DNA of 64,000 nt from Dryococelus australis (taxonomy: Eukaryota; Arthropoda; Insecta; Phasmatodea; Phasmatidae), in contig CM057009.1 of the NCBI GenBank assembly GCA_029891345.1, positions 232,925,178-232,989,177 of the forward strand, given 5' to 3'. The notes beneath the pieces were generated by a model. The model worked only from the letters and a program-made list of their open reading frames with translations, ran no database searches and had not been told where the DNA came from. Of the stretch, positions 10,695-22,669 are shown one piece after another (positions within the stretch are counted from its first letter, which is position 1; each line of letters starts with the position of its first letter). Both the position numbers and the translations under genes were made by a program.

Positions 10695-11082
10695 TATTAT
10701 ATACACATACACACACCAGTAAATATAAGTTTTCTCCATTAACAACAACTAAATAATGCAGAGCATAGTTAAAAACATAATATGTAGCCTGTCACTACAT
10801 CGTTATTTCTAAGACACAACTGAACGGCAATATTTCTCATGAATATGTTAAAGAAATTATGTTCTGTTCCTTAAACGGATAAACAATTTTTATTTCAACC
10901 ACTACTTAATTATATCACACATTCAAACAATTTTTATAAGCCATGTGAACATAATTTCAGACTTATTTATAATTTTATAACATATATTATAAACTTGTCA
11001 TTATGCTGTACAATCAGTTTGTTATATTTAGATAGCGTATGTAACTGAGCATTAATAATCAAAGAAATTCGTTTTGTTTCAG

Positions 11083-11360
11083 AAAAAGTTGAGGCAATTG
11101 AAAGGGACTGCGCGCTTCAAAAATTTCAATCTACAGTGTTTGAAGATGGCGAATGGAAAGCAAAGCAAACAATAGAAGATTCGATTTACCAGCCCGGTTG
11201 TTTCATAGCGGAATCACAAGGAGTGAAGGCATCGTCTTCAAGTTTATGCTATTGTAATTCGAATTTATGTAATTCAGTTGATTCTACACATGATGGTTTC
11301 CCCAATCACAGTGCAGTCATACTATTGCTTATACATTTGATAAAATATATTATATATTAG
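11083..11360 (+). CDS. Last coding exon of a Ly6/uPAR (quiver-like) GPI-anchored protein
   Basis: A pyrimidine-rich acceptor (TTTTGTTTCAG, ending at 11082) opens a frame beginning VEAIERDCALQKFQS and ending at TAG 11358-11360. Cysteines in RDC, PGCF and the closing CYCNSNLCNS motif match the C-terminal half of the three-finger Ly6/uPAR fold. The C.C...LCN ending is characteristic of insect Ly6 proteins such as quiver/sleepless and boudin relatives. A Ser/Asp/Gly stretch and a hydrophobic tail (AVILLLIHLIKYIIY) follow, as expected for GPI-anchor addition. These proteins act at the cell surface in channel regulation or septate junctions. Upstream exons are not in the window or not recognised. 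It seems intact. A polyadenylation-like AATAAA lies near 11557. Confidence 0.75.
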
Positions 11361-11964
11361 TAAACCAATTATGGAGTTCTTGATAATATTGCAAGCACAC
11401 GGTATTCTAAGATATATTTCTTGTGGCAACAGTATAAATAATTAGAATTGTTTTATATTTAGTATTCAGGTAATTTAGACAATTAAAATATTTTGTTTTA
11501 TTATTGAAGCGTAGTTTGTTAAACAGTACTTTTTTTCTTCAAGGCATATCATTTAAAATAAAACATAATACATGGGTTGTAAATGTTTTAATGCTCACGT
11601 AGAATATAAGCCTACTGTTGTAATTAGCCTTACAGTACCACATTGCATGCATTTCTGCATGGCACACTTTAACATTGTAAATATGCTATAATGTATGTGT
11701 CATGTAGGGAAAATGCATGTGATGTCACATAATCTCAGCGATAGTTTGCCTGAACATCACAGTGGCATTTCGTCTGCACATGATCTGGACACATTGCCAG
11801 TGTATAGACTGCATAATATCAGAACACAGTATGCATGTTAACCACATATGGCCGGCGTGTTGGCAGTACGTAATGTGTACATTTTCAGTTTAAGACTTAG
11901 CATTACCAGATAAAGGCCCATACATTTTCAACAGGTGAATTGCATTTTGCCAGCAAATGGACTG
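11361..11964. other. 3' untranslated and intergenic sequence, nothing recognised
   Basis: AT-rich sequence with an AATAAA-like signal near 11557. No open frame or repeat family was recognised before the start of the B1 terminal repeat. Confidence 0.5.
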
Positions 11965-13850
11965 CATTTTCTGGTGGTTTTCTCCGAGTGCTCCCGCTTT
12001 TTTCTCTTAAGCATTCATTCTTTCCTTCTTCCTCTCTCCTTCTCTCCCATTCGTTCATTTTTTTACATCGGCTGTTACTGGAGGTCGCCATATCGGTTGT
12101 TGTTTGTCATTTGTCTATATGTTACTGGCGGCCACCATCTTGGTTTTATCATTGGTCACTTACGTTCGTTCGACGAAATCTTGGTTTTTCGTTTGTCATT
12201 TGTTTCCCACATTAGTTCTGGCATTGGCCGCTAAGAGCACCGCCATCTTGGTTCTGACATCGGCCATTAGGTGGCGCGCCAGTCGTTCGATTAGTCGATC
12301 TCGTATCTGGTGCATGCGTTTGGCCGCCATATTGGTTCTGGAGTTGGTCGCTAGGAGTGCTGCTTTTTTTAGAACTAAAAAATACCACCTGTAAAGGTGC
12401 GGGTTGAACTGTCAGACATTGAGTCGCCAGGCTAATGCCTCAGACCACTCGGCTATCGTGATATGTGCTGGGACAAGAGTTTATAAGAAGTATATAGCTT
12501 GTAGATGAATAAATAATAACATGTCTCTCATTAAAAGATATTACATTTTTATTTGCTATAAAATTTTCAAGTTTTATATCTTTTTTACATATAATAATTT
12601 TATAATTTTAACTTTAAGTATTTATTTTTATTATTTATGTATAATAATTTTATTTATAATATTATTAATTATTTTTAAAAGTTTTTTTAGTATTTAGGTT
12701 TAACTTATATATATGTATAAATTATTTTATTTAAGTATTTTATTTCAAGTATAGGTATTTTTCTAAATATATATTTTATTTAACTTTTACAAACAATTGT
12801 ATCGAGTGGCATATCTACAGATTCGTAATTTTTAGGCAGGTAAGAATATGTCATTAGAAAAAAATTTATGATAACGTGACAATGACCGGTGCCACATTGA
12901 GTTTTTATAAGCATATACAACACTGTTTTAGTAAATATACGCCAAGTGTTATATGTTATGAATGTTGAATTTGAATGTTGATTATTCGCAATTTTCGATT
13001 TTTATTTACATGTAATAATTTTTCTTGACTATTCCAGACTTAAGTATTTACATGTAGGGACTTTGTTTCCTATATTGAACTTAGAAAATATTTCCTACAC
13101 CTATGCTAAAACTTATAAATTGTTTCCAATGCACCATCCCATAATCATACATAACAGTTCATCATCGATTTCAACTAACCAAAGACAACCTAACATAATC
13201 ACCTTGTAAGAACTCGGAATATATTGAATTATATTATTCTTGTCATTCACCTAACCCAACTACCGCAGTCTAGTCATCGCCAGACCCCTCTTCACCTTCC
13301 CTCCTTCCAGTCATACTTAATAACCATATCGATAATCATACTAACCAATTATAACAGCTAAGTATTCTGCCCCTCTCATACTAAATAAAACAACCCATAA
13401 AACCATTCCGCTCTTACAAACTAATCACGCCATAAAATATTCTTCTCACACCATCGAAACTACATGATTGTCATACTGCCAAAATAACCGAACATGTGAT
13501 CATGTCATACCAACCAACATAAAAGCAATACCAACCATACATTCAACCTAACTGTACAAACAAGTCATACTTGTGTGTATTCTACCCCATGTCAGGACTC
13601 TGAATATATTTTATTTTATTTCTTTTGACATCCACTTAACCTAACCAACAGTCCAAGTAAAAAAATCAATTTAGTCACCTTTGCTGTCGACCTAGTGTAG
13701 GGCATAGAATGTATTTTCATGCTGTGTAGGATACAGAAAATTTTTAACTTAGTCATGCCCATTCTACCACATTTCAGGTTTTGAAAGACATGTTAACCTT
13801 ACCTAACATATCCTAACCTATCCAAGGTACCGCATTTAGGACCTTAAGTG
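11965..13850. repeat. Left terminal inverted repeat of element B1
   Basis: This arm is the reverse complement, with indels, of 22670-24842. Matched landmarks from the outside in: the CTCGGAGAAAACC block; an array of AAGATGGCGGC/CCAAT-like units (12060-12380); a tRNA-like unit (12396-12462); an AT-rich section; the TGTAGGGACTTTGT block (13054); and the CCTAACATATCCTAACCTATCC block (13802-13826), which pairs with 22694-22720. Average identity appears moderate, so the element is old. Long plus-strand open frames around 11935-12394 are low-complexity artefacts of the array. Confidence 0.85.
12396..12462 (-). repeat. tRNA-like unit inside the B1 left inverted repeat
   Basis: On the minus strand an A-box-like TAGCCGAGTGG and a B-box-like AGTTCAACCC are spaced as in tRNA genes, ending in a pyrimidine-rich run. 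The matching unit in the right arm is at 24170-24240 (GGCAGTTCGATCC). I did not confirm a cloverleaf fold. A tRNA-derived SINE caught before the arms duplicated, or a retained pol III promoter, are both possible. Confidence 0.5.
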
Positions 13851-16800
13851 CCCTGCTACAATTGCCATGTCCCTTTTCCTCGGATGTTTCACAGAGCCGA
13901 CATATTATTGCACTGCAAAGGTGGTGTGATGCGTAGCGGAGTTCAGGTGTGTGCGATGGACGTGCACTGATGAGTCAGCAAACATGTCGCACAAAGATGG
14001 GAGCTGATGGGAGTTGGTCTCCAGCTTGAAGTATTCCACGTGAACAAAATATTTCTGAGTGTAAGATACACTTATTATTACATATATCACAAATGATAAC
14101 ATAAAATAGCCAAACAGCTCTCGAGAAGCCTCATAAGGTGTAATCACTATTCTTAAAGTGTAGGGCGACACAACTGTCTACCAAAAGCCTACACTAAAAG
14201 ACAGATAACATAGGTAGTATAGATGTTGTGAGAAAATAATATACAGCAAAGAACCTAAAAAATGCTTGAAAACAATTTTACTGTAATAAGCATGTAATAT
14301 TATAAGGTGCAGGTAATCTTAAAAATATTATGTTATACTAGCAATGAATGCTATCAAATTACACTACAATATTGTCACTGTCAAATCCATGAGCCGCTCC
14401 TAGCGAGATTCTTGATAAAATAATTCTGACAAAAGCTGAGTGCATTAATCACTAATTTTCCATGATGGAATACAACGAACCATGTGTGTCATTCTTTTTT
14501 TAAATTATACATTTTATGAGTCTCGAACAGTAGCCCCTGGAGGCTTCGACTTCAATTCCATCCATTGTTTACCGAGCACGATTCCTGGCGGGGTCGTCAT
14601 GAATTATTTTGACTGCTTTTGTGGTTTTCTTGGGGGTGTTAATTTCAATAGCTAATTATTTTTGTGATCACATTTTGTTAAGCACAGAACTTTTTTTCTC
14701 CCATTACCCACAACAGTTTTTGACGATTCCAAATGTTGAGTCTTTACTATTTTAGCAATAATTATTTCTTAATTTAAAGAAACATTTAAAAGGTCTCTTT
14801 TTAAAAATAATAAAATTAATGCATTATGCTTTTTTTTACACAAAATGTATTCAGTAAAGTATAACATGAGGTAAACGCATGTACACATTGAAAAAAAAAA
14901 TTATCTTGTATGCTTTGTTTTGTGTATTGTAAGACACTGTTGCCCAGTGAGTCCTGATTTCTGTGAGTAACCGGTATAGTGCTTAACACACTGTTTGCAG
15001 ACATGAACTTTATATGTGATTTTCTATCTCTACATGCTCCTTGTATATACATTTAAGCAATATATATTGTTTAGGCATGGCATAGGGCCTCCAGTTCGAA
15101 TACCCACATGGGCATTGGATCATTTTTAACGAACTTTGTACATTATTTTCTAAGCTTTGTTTGAATGAAAGTAGAAATTTAGCAGGGTCATAGAATAGAC
15201 TAAATTACATAGCTTACAGCTGCTAACAGATCGTGATATTCATGGATAAAGATAGTGAAAGATGCATGTAACACAAATAATTTAAATTTTAATATTTTTA
15301 AGCTTACACAATGCATATTTCAAAAATTATCTTTCATTATTTTGGGCGAATCTCTTCGACAATGAATTTCATGTGCTGACTACAGTACAAAAAAAATGAT
15401 ATGGTTTCAAAACTATGTTCTAATTCTAAGCTAGAGAAAGCAAATTATATTTTAATTGCCTTTTTCACATTACAGAACCTGAACAGTGACTACAAAATTA
15501 AGGACTAACAAAACAATTAATAATTGGATAAAATATGTATGAAGTTATGTTGGGTGGCTCTTAACGTATTATTCTGAATATATTTGTTAATGTATGATGT
15601 GTTGCAGAATAATCATGATTGGTGCTGGAGAAGGGGATATTTTTCCTGGATAATACTATTGGTTTTTGCTTGTGCTAAGGACCTAATGAAACCCTTTCCA
15701 CGGCCTCCAAAGAGTCAGTTGTTAAAATTAGTTCGTAAATACAGTTCACATCAACTATTTCTTCTTTTTTGCAATACCTGGTGCGAGAAATTAATGTGTA
15801 AGTTAACGAGGTCTTGCGAACCAATGAATGTGGAGCAGAACTGGATACGGGAGATCACCAAGAAAAACCTGTAAGAGGTCAGCGAGGTCTCGAGAGCCGA
15901 TGAGAATGGAGCAGAACTGGAATGCAAGGACGGGGAGAAGCAGGAGATCACCAAGGAAAAACCTCGCCAGCTAACAGTTTCACTTGACCGACGCATGAAT
16001 AAAGTGATTAGGCCCATTGCAATGTTATAAGATGGAAGACTACAAAAGTAGATCTTAAGCAGGATTTTCAAAAATATTTTACCATTAGCAGTCTACAGTA
16101 AATACTTATATATTAAGCTAATAGGGTCAGGGACTTTTACATCTCACATCAACGAATTGCACCAACAATCACTCGCTTAGGAGGAAAAAAACACTTTACC
16201 TACCCGGTTTTCTTTTGTCCCCGGCTAGAGTCAGAGAAATTGGAACACTAGTATCTATCTTTGTTAAGAGAGAGACTGCAGTCTTCCTTTTCTTCTTCCG
16301 GTTAGCAAATCTGTTGCCTATTTGCTAAACTGTTTGTGAGGATTTTAACTACACTCTTCAAAAATTTAGTGTTGCTTTTAAAAAAGGGTCAGTGAAATAC
16401 CTATGTTGTTCTGTTTTTAAAGCTTATATCCCACTGATGAAAATAGGTTTTCATTTTGTTGAAAATTTTTTTAAAAATAAGATTTTGCTATACAGTATGT
16501 GAATATACTTGGAAGCAGAGTTGTTACACTAAAAATAAATTTTGTTTTTAAGTTTTACAAAGGATTTTCTTGTATTAAAACTTACATAATTGATAACTGT
16601 ACATAAACTTTTTCTTCTAGAAAAGTGGTGTATTAATAACTAGGTTAAATACTTAAAAATACAATTTTAAAAAATCACATTGTCAGCACATTGATTAGAA
16701 CCTACATCACTTGTATTGTTAGCTCTTAATCACAAGATCAACTTGACTTACGACTTATTTTTATAGTAAATATAGCTGCAAGTACCTACAAAAAATATTA

Positions 16801-17589
16801 AATACGTTATTTGCTTAAGGAGGATACATTTTAACAGTTCAGTGTAGCTAGGAAATGAGTAATACAGTCACATGTTTTTAAAAAATTATTTGAGTTATTT
16901 GAAGTGTTGTCGAACTTGCATTACATTTCTTTTGCACGCAACTACACTTTACATTGCCCCTAGTTTTTGCACAAAACAGCAATTTAATATTTTACTTTGT
17001 GGAGTGTCCAACATTTTCCTCAAGCTCATGGATAAAGGTCAGTATAGTATAAACATATCTTAATGTATATTACAAACATGACCCTCATAGTTTTTACTAA
17101 CGAGTAGTTTTACAAGAGAAATATTTGTACTGTTACAAGCATTTGCAAAATTACAAACAAATTCTCAGTAAAAATTACAGTGTGCGCAGGCTTTCTTGTC
17201 ATTTGTATTTGCATATTAATTTTAAAAAAATTGTTATTCATCTTCGCGATTTTGCATTAATGCTATGTCCAGATTATTAACATTATCCGTACTCGTTTTA
17301 GGCAGGTTTTTGTGCTGAAGTCTTCAACATGGAGGGCGGCCATGTAGACATGGGAACATTGGGCGGGCTTCCAACTTCCTTCGCCTTCTAATGTTTCTGG
17401 GGTAAGTGCAATACCACTGCCAGGGTTATTTGTGGCATTTGTTCTAAATATTTATCGGCATGTGACAGCGGATTGAGGCACGAGAGGACCTGCATTCATA
17501 ATCCACTCAGGGAAAATGAGGATGTTTGTGACAAATATGGAAAGAAATTGGGCAGAAGCCTGCCATTAAGCGTCGCCTGAGAAGCTACA
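13851..17589. other. B1 interior upstream of the polymerase, no recognised gene
   Basis: AT-rich sequence with only short open frames. The longest (15584-15874 plus and 16071-15751 minus) resemble nothing known to me. At about 15808-15965 a unit of about 85-90 bp is duplicated in tandem (GAGGTCT..GAG.CC.ATGA...GGAGCAGAACTGGA with GGAGATCACCAAG.AAAAACCT). Confidence 0.5.
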
Positions 17590-20500
17590 ATGGAGTCGTG
17601 TGACAGGAAGCAGCTGGCAACTACAAATTCTGTAATGCTCAATTTACCAACATAGCAGATGCCAGAAGACACGAAAATGGGTGCAAGTTTGACCCGGAGA
17701 AGAAGACTTTTACATGTGAAGATTGCAGCAAAGATATCATGAGGGAAGACATCTGAAAGTGAATGCTAAGAAGTGCGCTGACCGGACACCTCCACCAGCA
17801 AAGAAGGGCAAACATTATGTTTTCACCCAGCTGCAGCCAGTACCAGTACCAACACCAGCACCTCGACCGAGAATCGTCGCAGGGTCCGGACAACCGACGG
17901 CCCATGGATTTGTATTGGCCGAGATCACATTTAGAGGCAATTTGATAATGTATGTAACAGAAAATATGATTGAAGAGACCAAAGATGTGTGCACATACAT
18001 TGATGGATTGAAGCAAAACATTTTTGACCAACTGCAGAAAGAAATAATTTAAAATGAACCAATTAAATTAAGTTTCTTCCTGGATTGCGACTACGGCAAA
18101 CCTGAGCCCCACAAAGACGAAGTATACCGGTGTGCCTGTATATAATGACTATGATGTGAAAAAAGCTGTGGCGGCCAGCTTGAACAAGATATGTCAAGAA
18201 GAGGAGGAGTACCAGAGTAAGGTATCTGGTTGGACAATTACTGGAGTGAAGATAATGCAGCTCCGAAGTAATAAATTGGACCTAGTGCATGTATCCAGCT
18301 ACATCGACTTCCCAGCACCCATCAAGAGTAAAGAAACTACCATCAACCCGAAAAACGAGGATCACGAGTGCTTTAAGTGGGCCATACCAGGTATGTTGAA
18401 GATATACACTCCGAGCGAGTCAACCACCTTTACAAAGCCCAGGAAACCAAGTTCAACTTCGATGGCATCGAGTTCCCCACACCTCTGCCCCAGATAACCA
18501 AATTTGAAAAACAAAATCCTGGAGTGATGATATATGTATTTATTCTTAATGATGACATGAAGGTAGTGCCAAGACGAGTCTATATTAAAGAGAAGTCGTG
18601 CATTTCGACATCCGCCTCCTCACGACAGAAAGCAATGCACGCTTCACAAAAATAAAAAATATTTCTCGCCTGATGAGATCCGAAATAACAGCCCACACAG
18701 AAAAACTATGTATTTATAAACGTTGTTTCACACACTACGATGACCAGTTCCGCGTGACAGGAAAGACAGGTGAAGATATGGTGGCAAAGCACAACATGTA
18801 TTACAGTCCTCATGCTCCAGCAAGAATAGAGATGCCGAGCCATGACAAAATGGGAAGAAGACCAGCCCTCAAATGTGCAAACTACTGACATGCAGACATG
18901 CCAATCGTCATTTATACAGTGCTCTTACCTGCCCATGTCTGCCAGGCCGACCTCCAGACATCTAGCATGCACTCATATCAAAAACATGAGGCTCATAATT
19001 TTTGTTACTTTGTTCAAATAGATGACATAATACCTGCCGCCAAAACCACAAGTCTGCCAACAGAGCCACTAATTTACACTGGGGAATATACAACAAAGAA
19101 ATTTATTAAAGCGATTGTAGGCATTGGACATAAAGTTAAGGAAATTTATGAAACAATTGAACCAATGAAGCCGCTCGGTAACCTGCAATTTACTGAATCA
19201 TGCCATGCCAGATACCTGCTGCTACTGTGAAGAAAAATTTACACAATACAACTGGAAGGTAATGGACTACGATCACTTCACCGAAAATTACATTGTGGCC
19301 TCCTGCAATAACTGCAACAAACTTTGCTGCCTTCCAAAGAGATTACCTGTGTTATTCCTCAACCTGACATATGATGATAACTTTATAATCAAGCAGCTTG
19401 ACTACAACGAAGAGAATATGTTCATCATCCTGCATACAAAGGAGAAATTAATCATGTTCTCGAAATTGTTGGAGGAGAGAGATTCACACTTCAATTCATC
19501 GACACCGTCTGTTTCATGCTGGCCAGCCATGCGTCCTCGCCAAAACCCTGCCAAGACAACAGTTTAGAAATACAGAAAAGTTCTTCAGCCCAGACGCGAT
19601 GGAACTAGTAGGGGGAAAGGGCGTGTTCCTATACAATTACATAGACTGCCTGAAGAAACTCTAATAGACACAGCTCCCCCCCCCCCCCAGTGACAAATTT
19701 TACATCAGGTTGATGGACTCGGCAATCAGTGAAGAAGCCTATACTCATGCACTTAATGTCTGGGGAAAATTCGCCTTTCAGAAACTTGGAAGATTATTCT
19801 ATCATTTATCTGAAGACTGATATTTTGTTGTTGTCAGATGCATTTGAAAACTTTAGGAAATTGTGCATGGATACATACGGCCTGGACTGTGTGTGTTATG
19901 TGAGCACGGCAAGCTTCTCTTTCGATGCAATGTTGAATCACACCAAGGTCCAGCTGGAACTATTAGTCGATTATGACAAACATTTATTCATTGAAGAAGG
20001 TATAAGAGGTGTAGTGGTCCAGTGTGTGAAGCATAATGATAAAGATAATAAGAAGTACATCCCAACCATCTATAATGTCAACAAGCCGCCTGTATACCTC
20101 CAGTACCTAGAAGCCAACAACTTGTGCGGGTGGGCAATGTCTCTGCCCTTCCCCATGCATGACTTCCAGTGAGTAGGTACTGCCATCGACATCATGGCAA
20201 TACCAGATGAACTATTCGGGTACATGTTGGAGGTAGATGTAGAATATTCTGCAGAACTCCGTGACTCACACAAAGATCTGCCATTCTTGCCCATCACCGA
20301 GTGTCCTCCAGGTGGCAAAACCAAAAAATGATTGACGACATTGCAAGTTATGAAGAACTTCATTGTAGATGATATCAATTTGTAGCTAGCATTTTCGCAT
20401 GGCTTTAATGTGATGCAGATTCAATTCGTGCTGCAAATTTGAATAAGAGGCATGACTCAAGCCCTACATCGACCTGAACACTGAAAAAAAAAAACTTTTT

Positions 20501-21120
20501 TAAGCTTATAAACAATACCAAATTTGGTAAATTAATTGAAAACGAAAGGAAGCACCAAGTTTCAAAAGAGCGAAGACTGAAGAAACTAATAGCTAAACCA
20601 GCATTCAAGTGCTGCATAATATACACAGAAAATTTATGGTTGATGAAAATGGTAAAGGTAACAATATTATTTTGCAAACCTATTTACACTGGCTTTTCAG
20701 TGCTCGACCTCTCCAAAACTTTAGTGTACAAGTTTCATCACGACATCATGAAATATAAGTATGAAGACCTAAATAATTTAATATATACAGATACCGACTT
20801 GTTAAGTAACGAAAATGAAACAGAAGACTACTACATAGACCTGGCTGCAGATCCCACACTCATGGAAGAGATGGATACCAGCACCTACCCCCCCCCCCTT
20901 CCTCATCTTTGCTATTCCTTCACCAACAGAAAAAAAGTGGGGAAGTTTAAAGATGAGTGTGGTGGGGAACTGATGAGCGAGTCTGTAGGGCTGTGTTCGA
21001 AAATGTATAGGTATATATGTGGAGGAAAGATTACCAAGAAAGCAAAGAGTGTGCAGAAGACAAGTCTGAAGAATAAAATAACATTTGAAGATTACAAGAG
21101 AGTTTTGGAGCAGCAGCAAG
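17590..21120 (+). pseudogene. Polinton-type DNA polymerase B of element B1, heavily broken
   Basis: Pieces in several frames appear in family order. N-terminal zinc-finger-like units come first (FCNAQFTNIADARRH and CEDCSKDI, about 17617-17750). The pre-exonuclease domain follows (about 17850-18650). The exonuclease region starts with PIVIY near 18904. A Cys-rich CNNCNKLCCLPKR segment lies at about 19310, YLKTDILLLSDAFENFRKLC at about 19804, and YLEANNLCGWAMSLPFP at about 20100 (motif A region, with Glu at 20110-20112 where the family has Asp). The KLIENERKHQVS region is near 20530, YTDTD of motif C has its aspartates at 20790-20798, and KITFEDYKRVLEQQ ends near 21115. At least six frame changes or stops are present. 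The family copies its own linear genome by protein priming. The gene is a relic. Confidence 0.88.
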
Positions 21121-22669
21121 TCGTGCGTGTAACCATGAGTAATATTTGGCTGCCGTTATCTTTGTTCTTGTTGTCTCTTCTGTTTAAGGTGTTTTTTGTC
21201 TGGGTTAGTTTTTTTTGTATCGTAACCCACCTATACAGCTCATTCTTGCAGCACCATGGAGATTACATGTATGTGTGTGTATATATATGTATATATATAT
21301 GTAGTATTGTAAGAGTGTACTGTATTGCTTCATCCCCAGTCAGAGAACCATGCACATGGTTGCTTTAGCAGCCATGCAGTCTATAAAGTGGGAGGGCCAT
21401 GCCGAGAATTATACAAATTCTAACTTAAAGGATAAATGAGCAGTTCCAACCCGAAGGATGGATGAGTAGTTACAACCCGAAGATGGATGAGCAGTTACAA
21501 CTCGAAGAATGGATGACCAAACAAAAATATTAATTTTTTAACAAGAAAAAATTTATATGGAACTATAGTGTAAAATAAATAAGTAATTTTAAAAAGAATC
21601 TTTTATTTATTAAAAATACTGTCATAAAATATCCTTAAAATTGCATTAGATGCAACAGTCCTTTTTAAATGATAGAAAAGATACACACAAACACACACAC
21701 AATTATGTGAGAAGTAATATATTATTATTTACTTGTTTTGTTTTGGCTTTAGTATATGCAGTCCTACATGATGGTTAGGATATGTAAAAAAAACCATCTT
21801 CATTAATGCTGACCCAATGTCAAATTCAATTGCAGGCTTGTACTTGCTCGCGAAGCCTGCTGACTCATTATCTTTGTTTACCTGACAATGTGCAGGTGCA
21901 GAAATTCTAACACAGCTATTCTACACACTTGGTCATCCAACGCCATTCAGGTGCGAAAACGACTTGTAAGCACATACAGACTCCAGTTACCATACACCAA
22001 GCGGGTGTAGAAATGTTATATGCTGACTTAGGATATCTGACACCGTCCAGGTGCGAAAACAGGCAGGAAGTACATACACACTCCAGTTACTGCACAGGTG
22101 CAAACTCGCTACCCCTGCTCTTCACATTGACAAGATCAGATTTCCCTAAGATAAAATGAAGGGGGTAATGTCATGACGCGTTTAAATATAGCAGTGGTTC
22201 GTTCAAGATGTCTGAAAACTGTGTGCTGTTGTATATTTGACTTCTAGTAGCAGGCATGAGTATATTTAATCTGATGATGGTTGCTAGAGCAGATGGTTTG
22301 GGTGTTATGTTACAGGTTGGTCTGGACTATAAAAATTGTGTGGTATGCTTAGGTTAACATGGATGGTATATTGGGTGATATGTTTTCCAATATATCTGTC
22401 GTGCGATTGTTGGTGCGTGTCGAATGTCTTGGACAGTATGTGTGCATGTCGGTTAGTTCTGTAATCCTAAGACATGCTTGAGTTAAAAGTGTTTATGTTG
22501 GTCAGTGTATTTTGACTGGTGCCAGTCGGATTGGTGGATGGTATGAGAAGAAGTTGGATTGGATTGGATTGTGGTGGTGGTGGATTCACTACTAGCATAA
22601 CTGCATCAGTCAAAATTAGTTTTTAATATATTTTTTTAGTATACCTGAAGTTGACATATCTGAGTCTAT
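21121..22669. other. B1 interior downstream of polymerase: short tandem repeats
   Basis: No gene is recognised. A unit of about 30 bp, GGATGAGCAGTTACAACCCGAAGA, is repeated about four times at 21428-21515. A unit of about 110 bp with TCCAGGTGCGAAAAC and CATACACACTCCAGTTAC is duplicated at about 21890-22120. These may be regulatory or merely decayed repeats. Confidence 0.55.

Noticed and set aside
11903-12394. Overlapping plus-strand frames rich in Phe/Leu/Ser, repeated on the minus strand at 24456-24903
   Set aside because: They are the same terminal repeat array of B1 read from its two arms. Low-complexity pyrimidine tracts give stop-poor frames.
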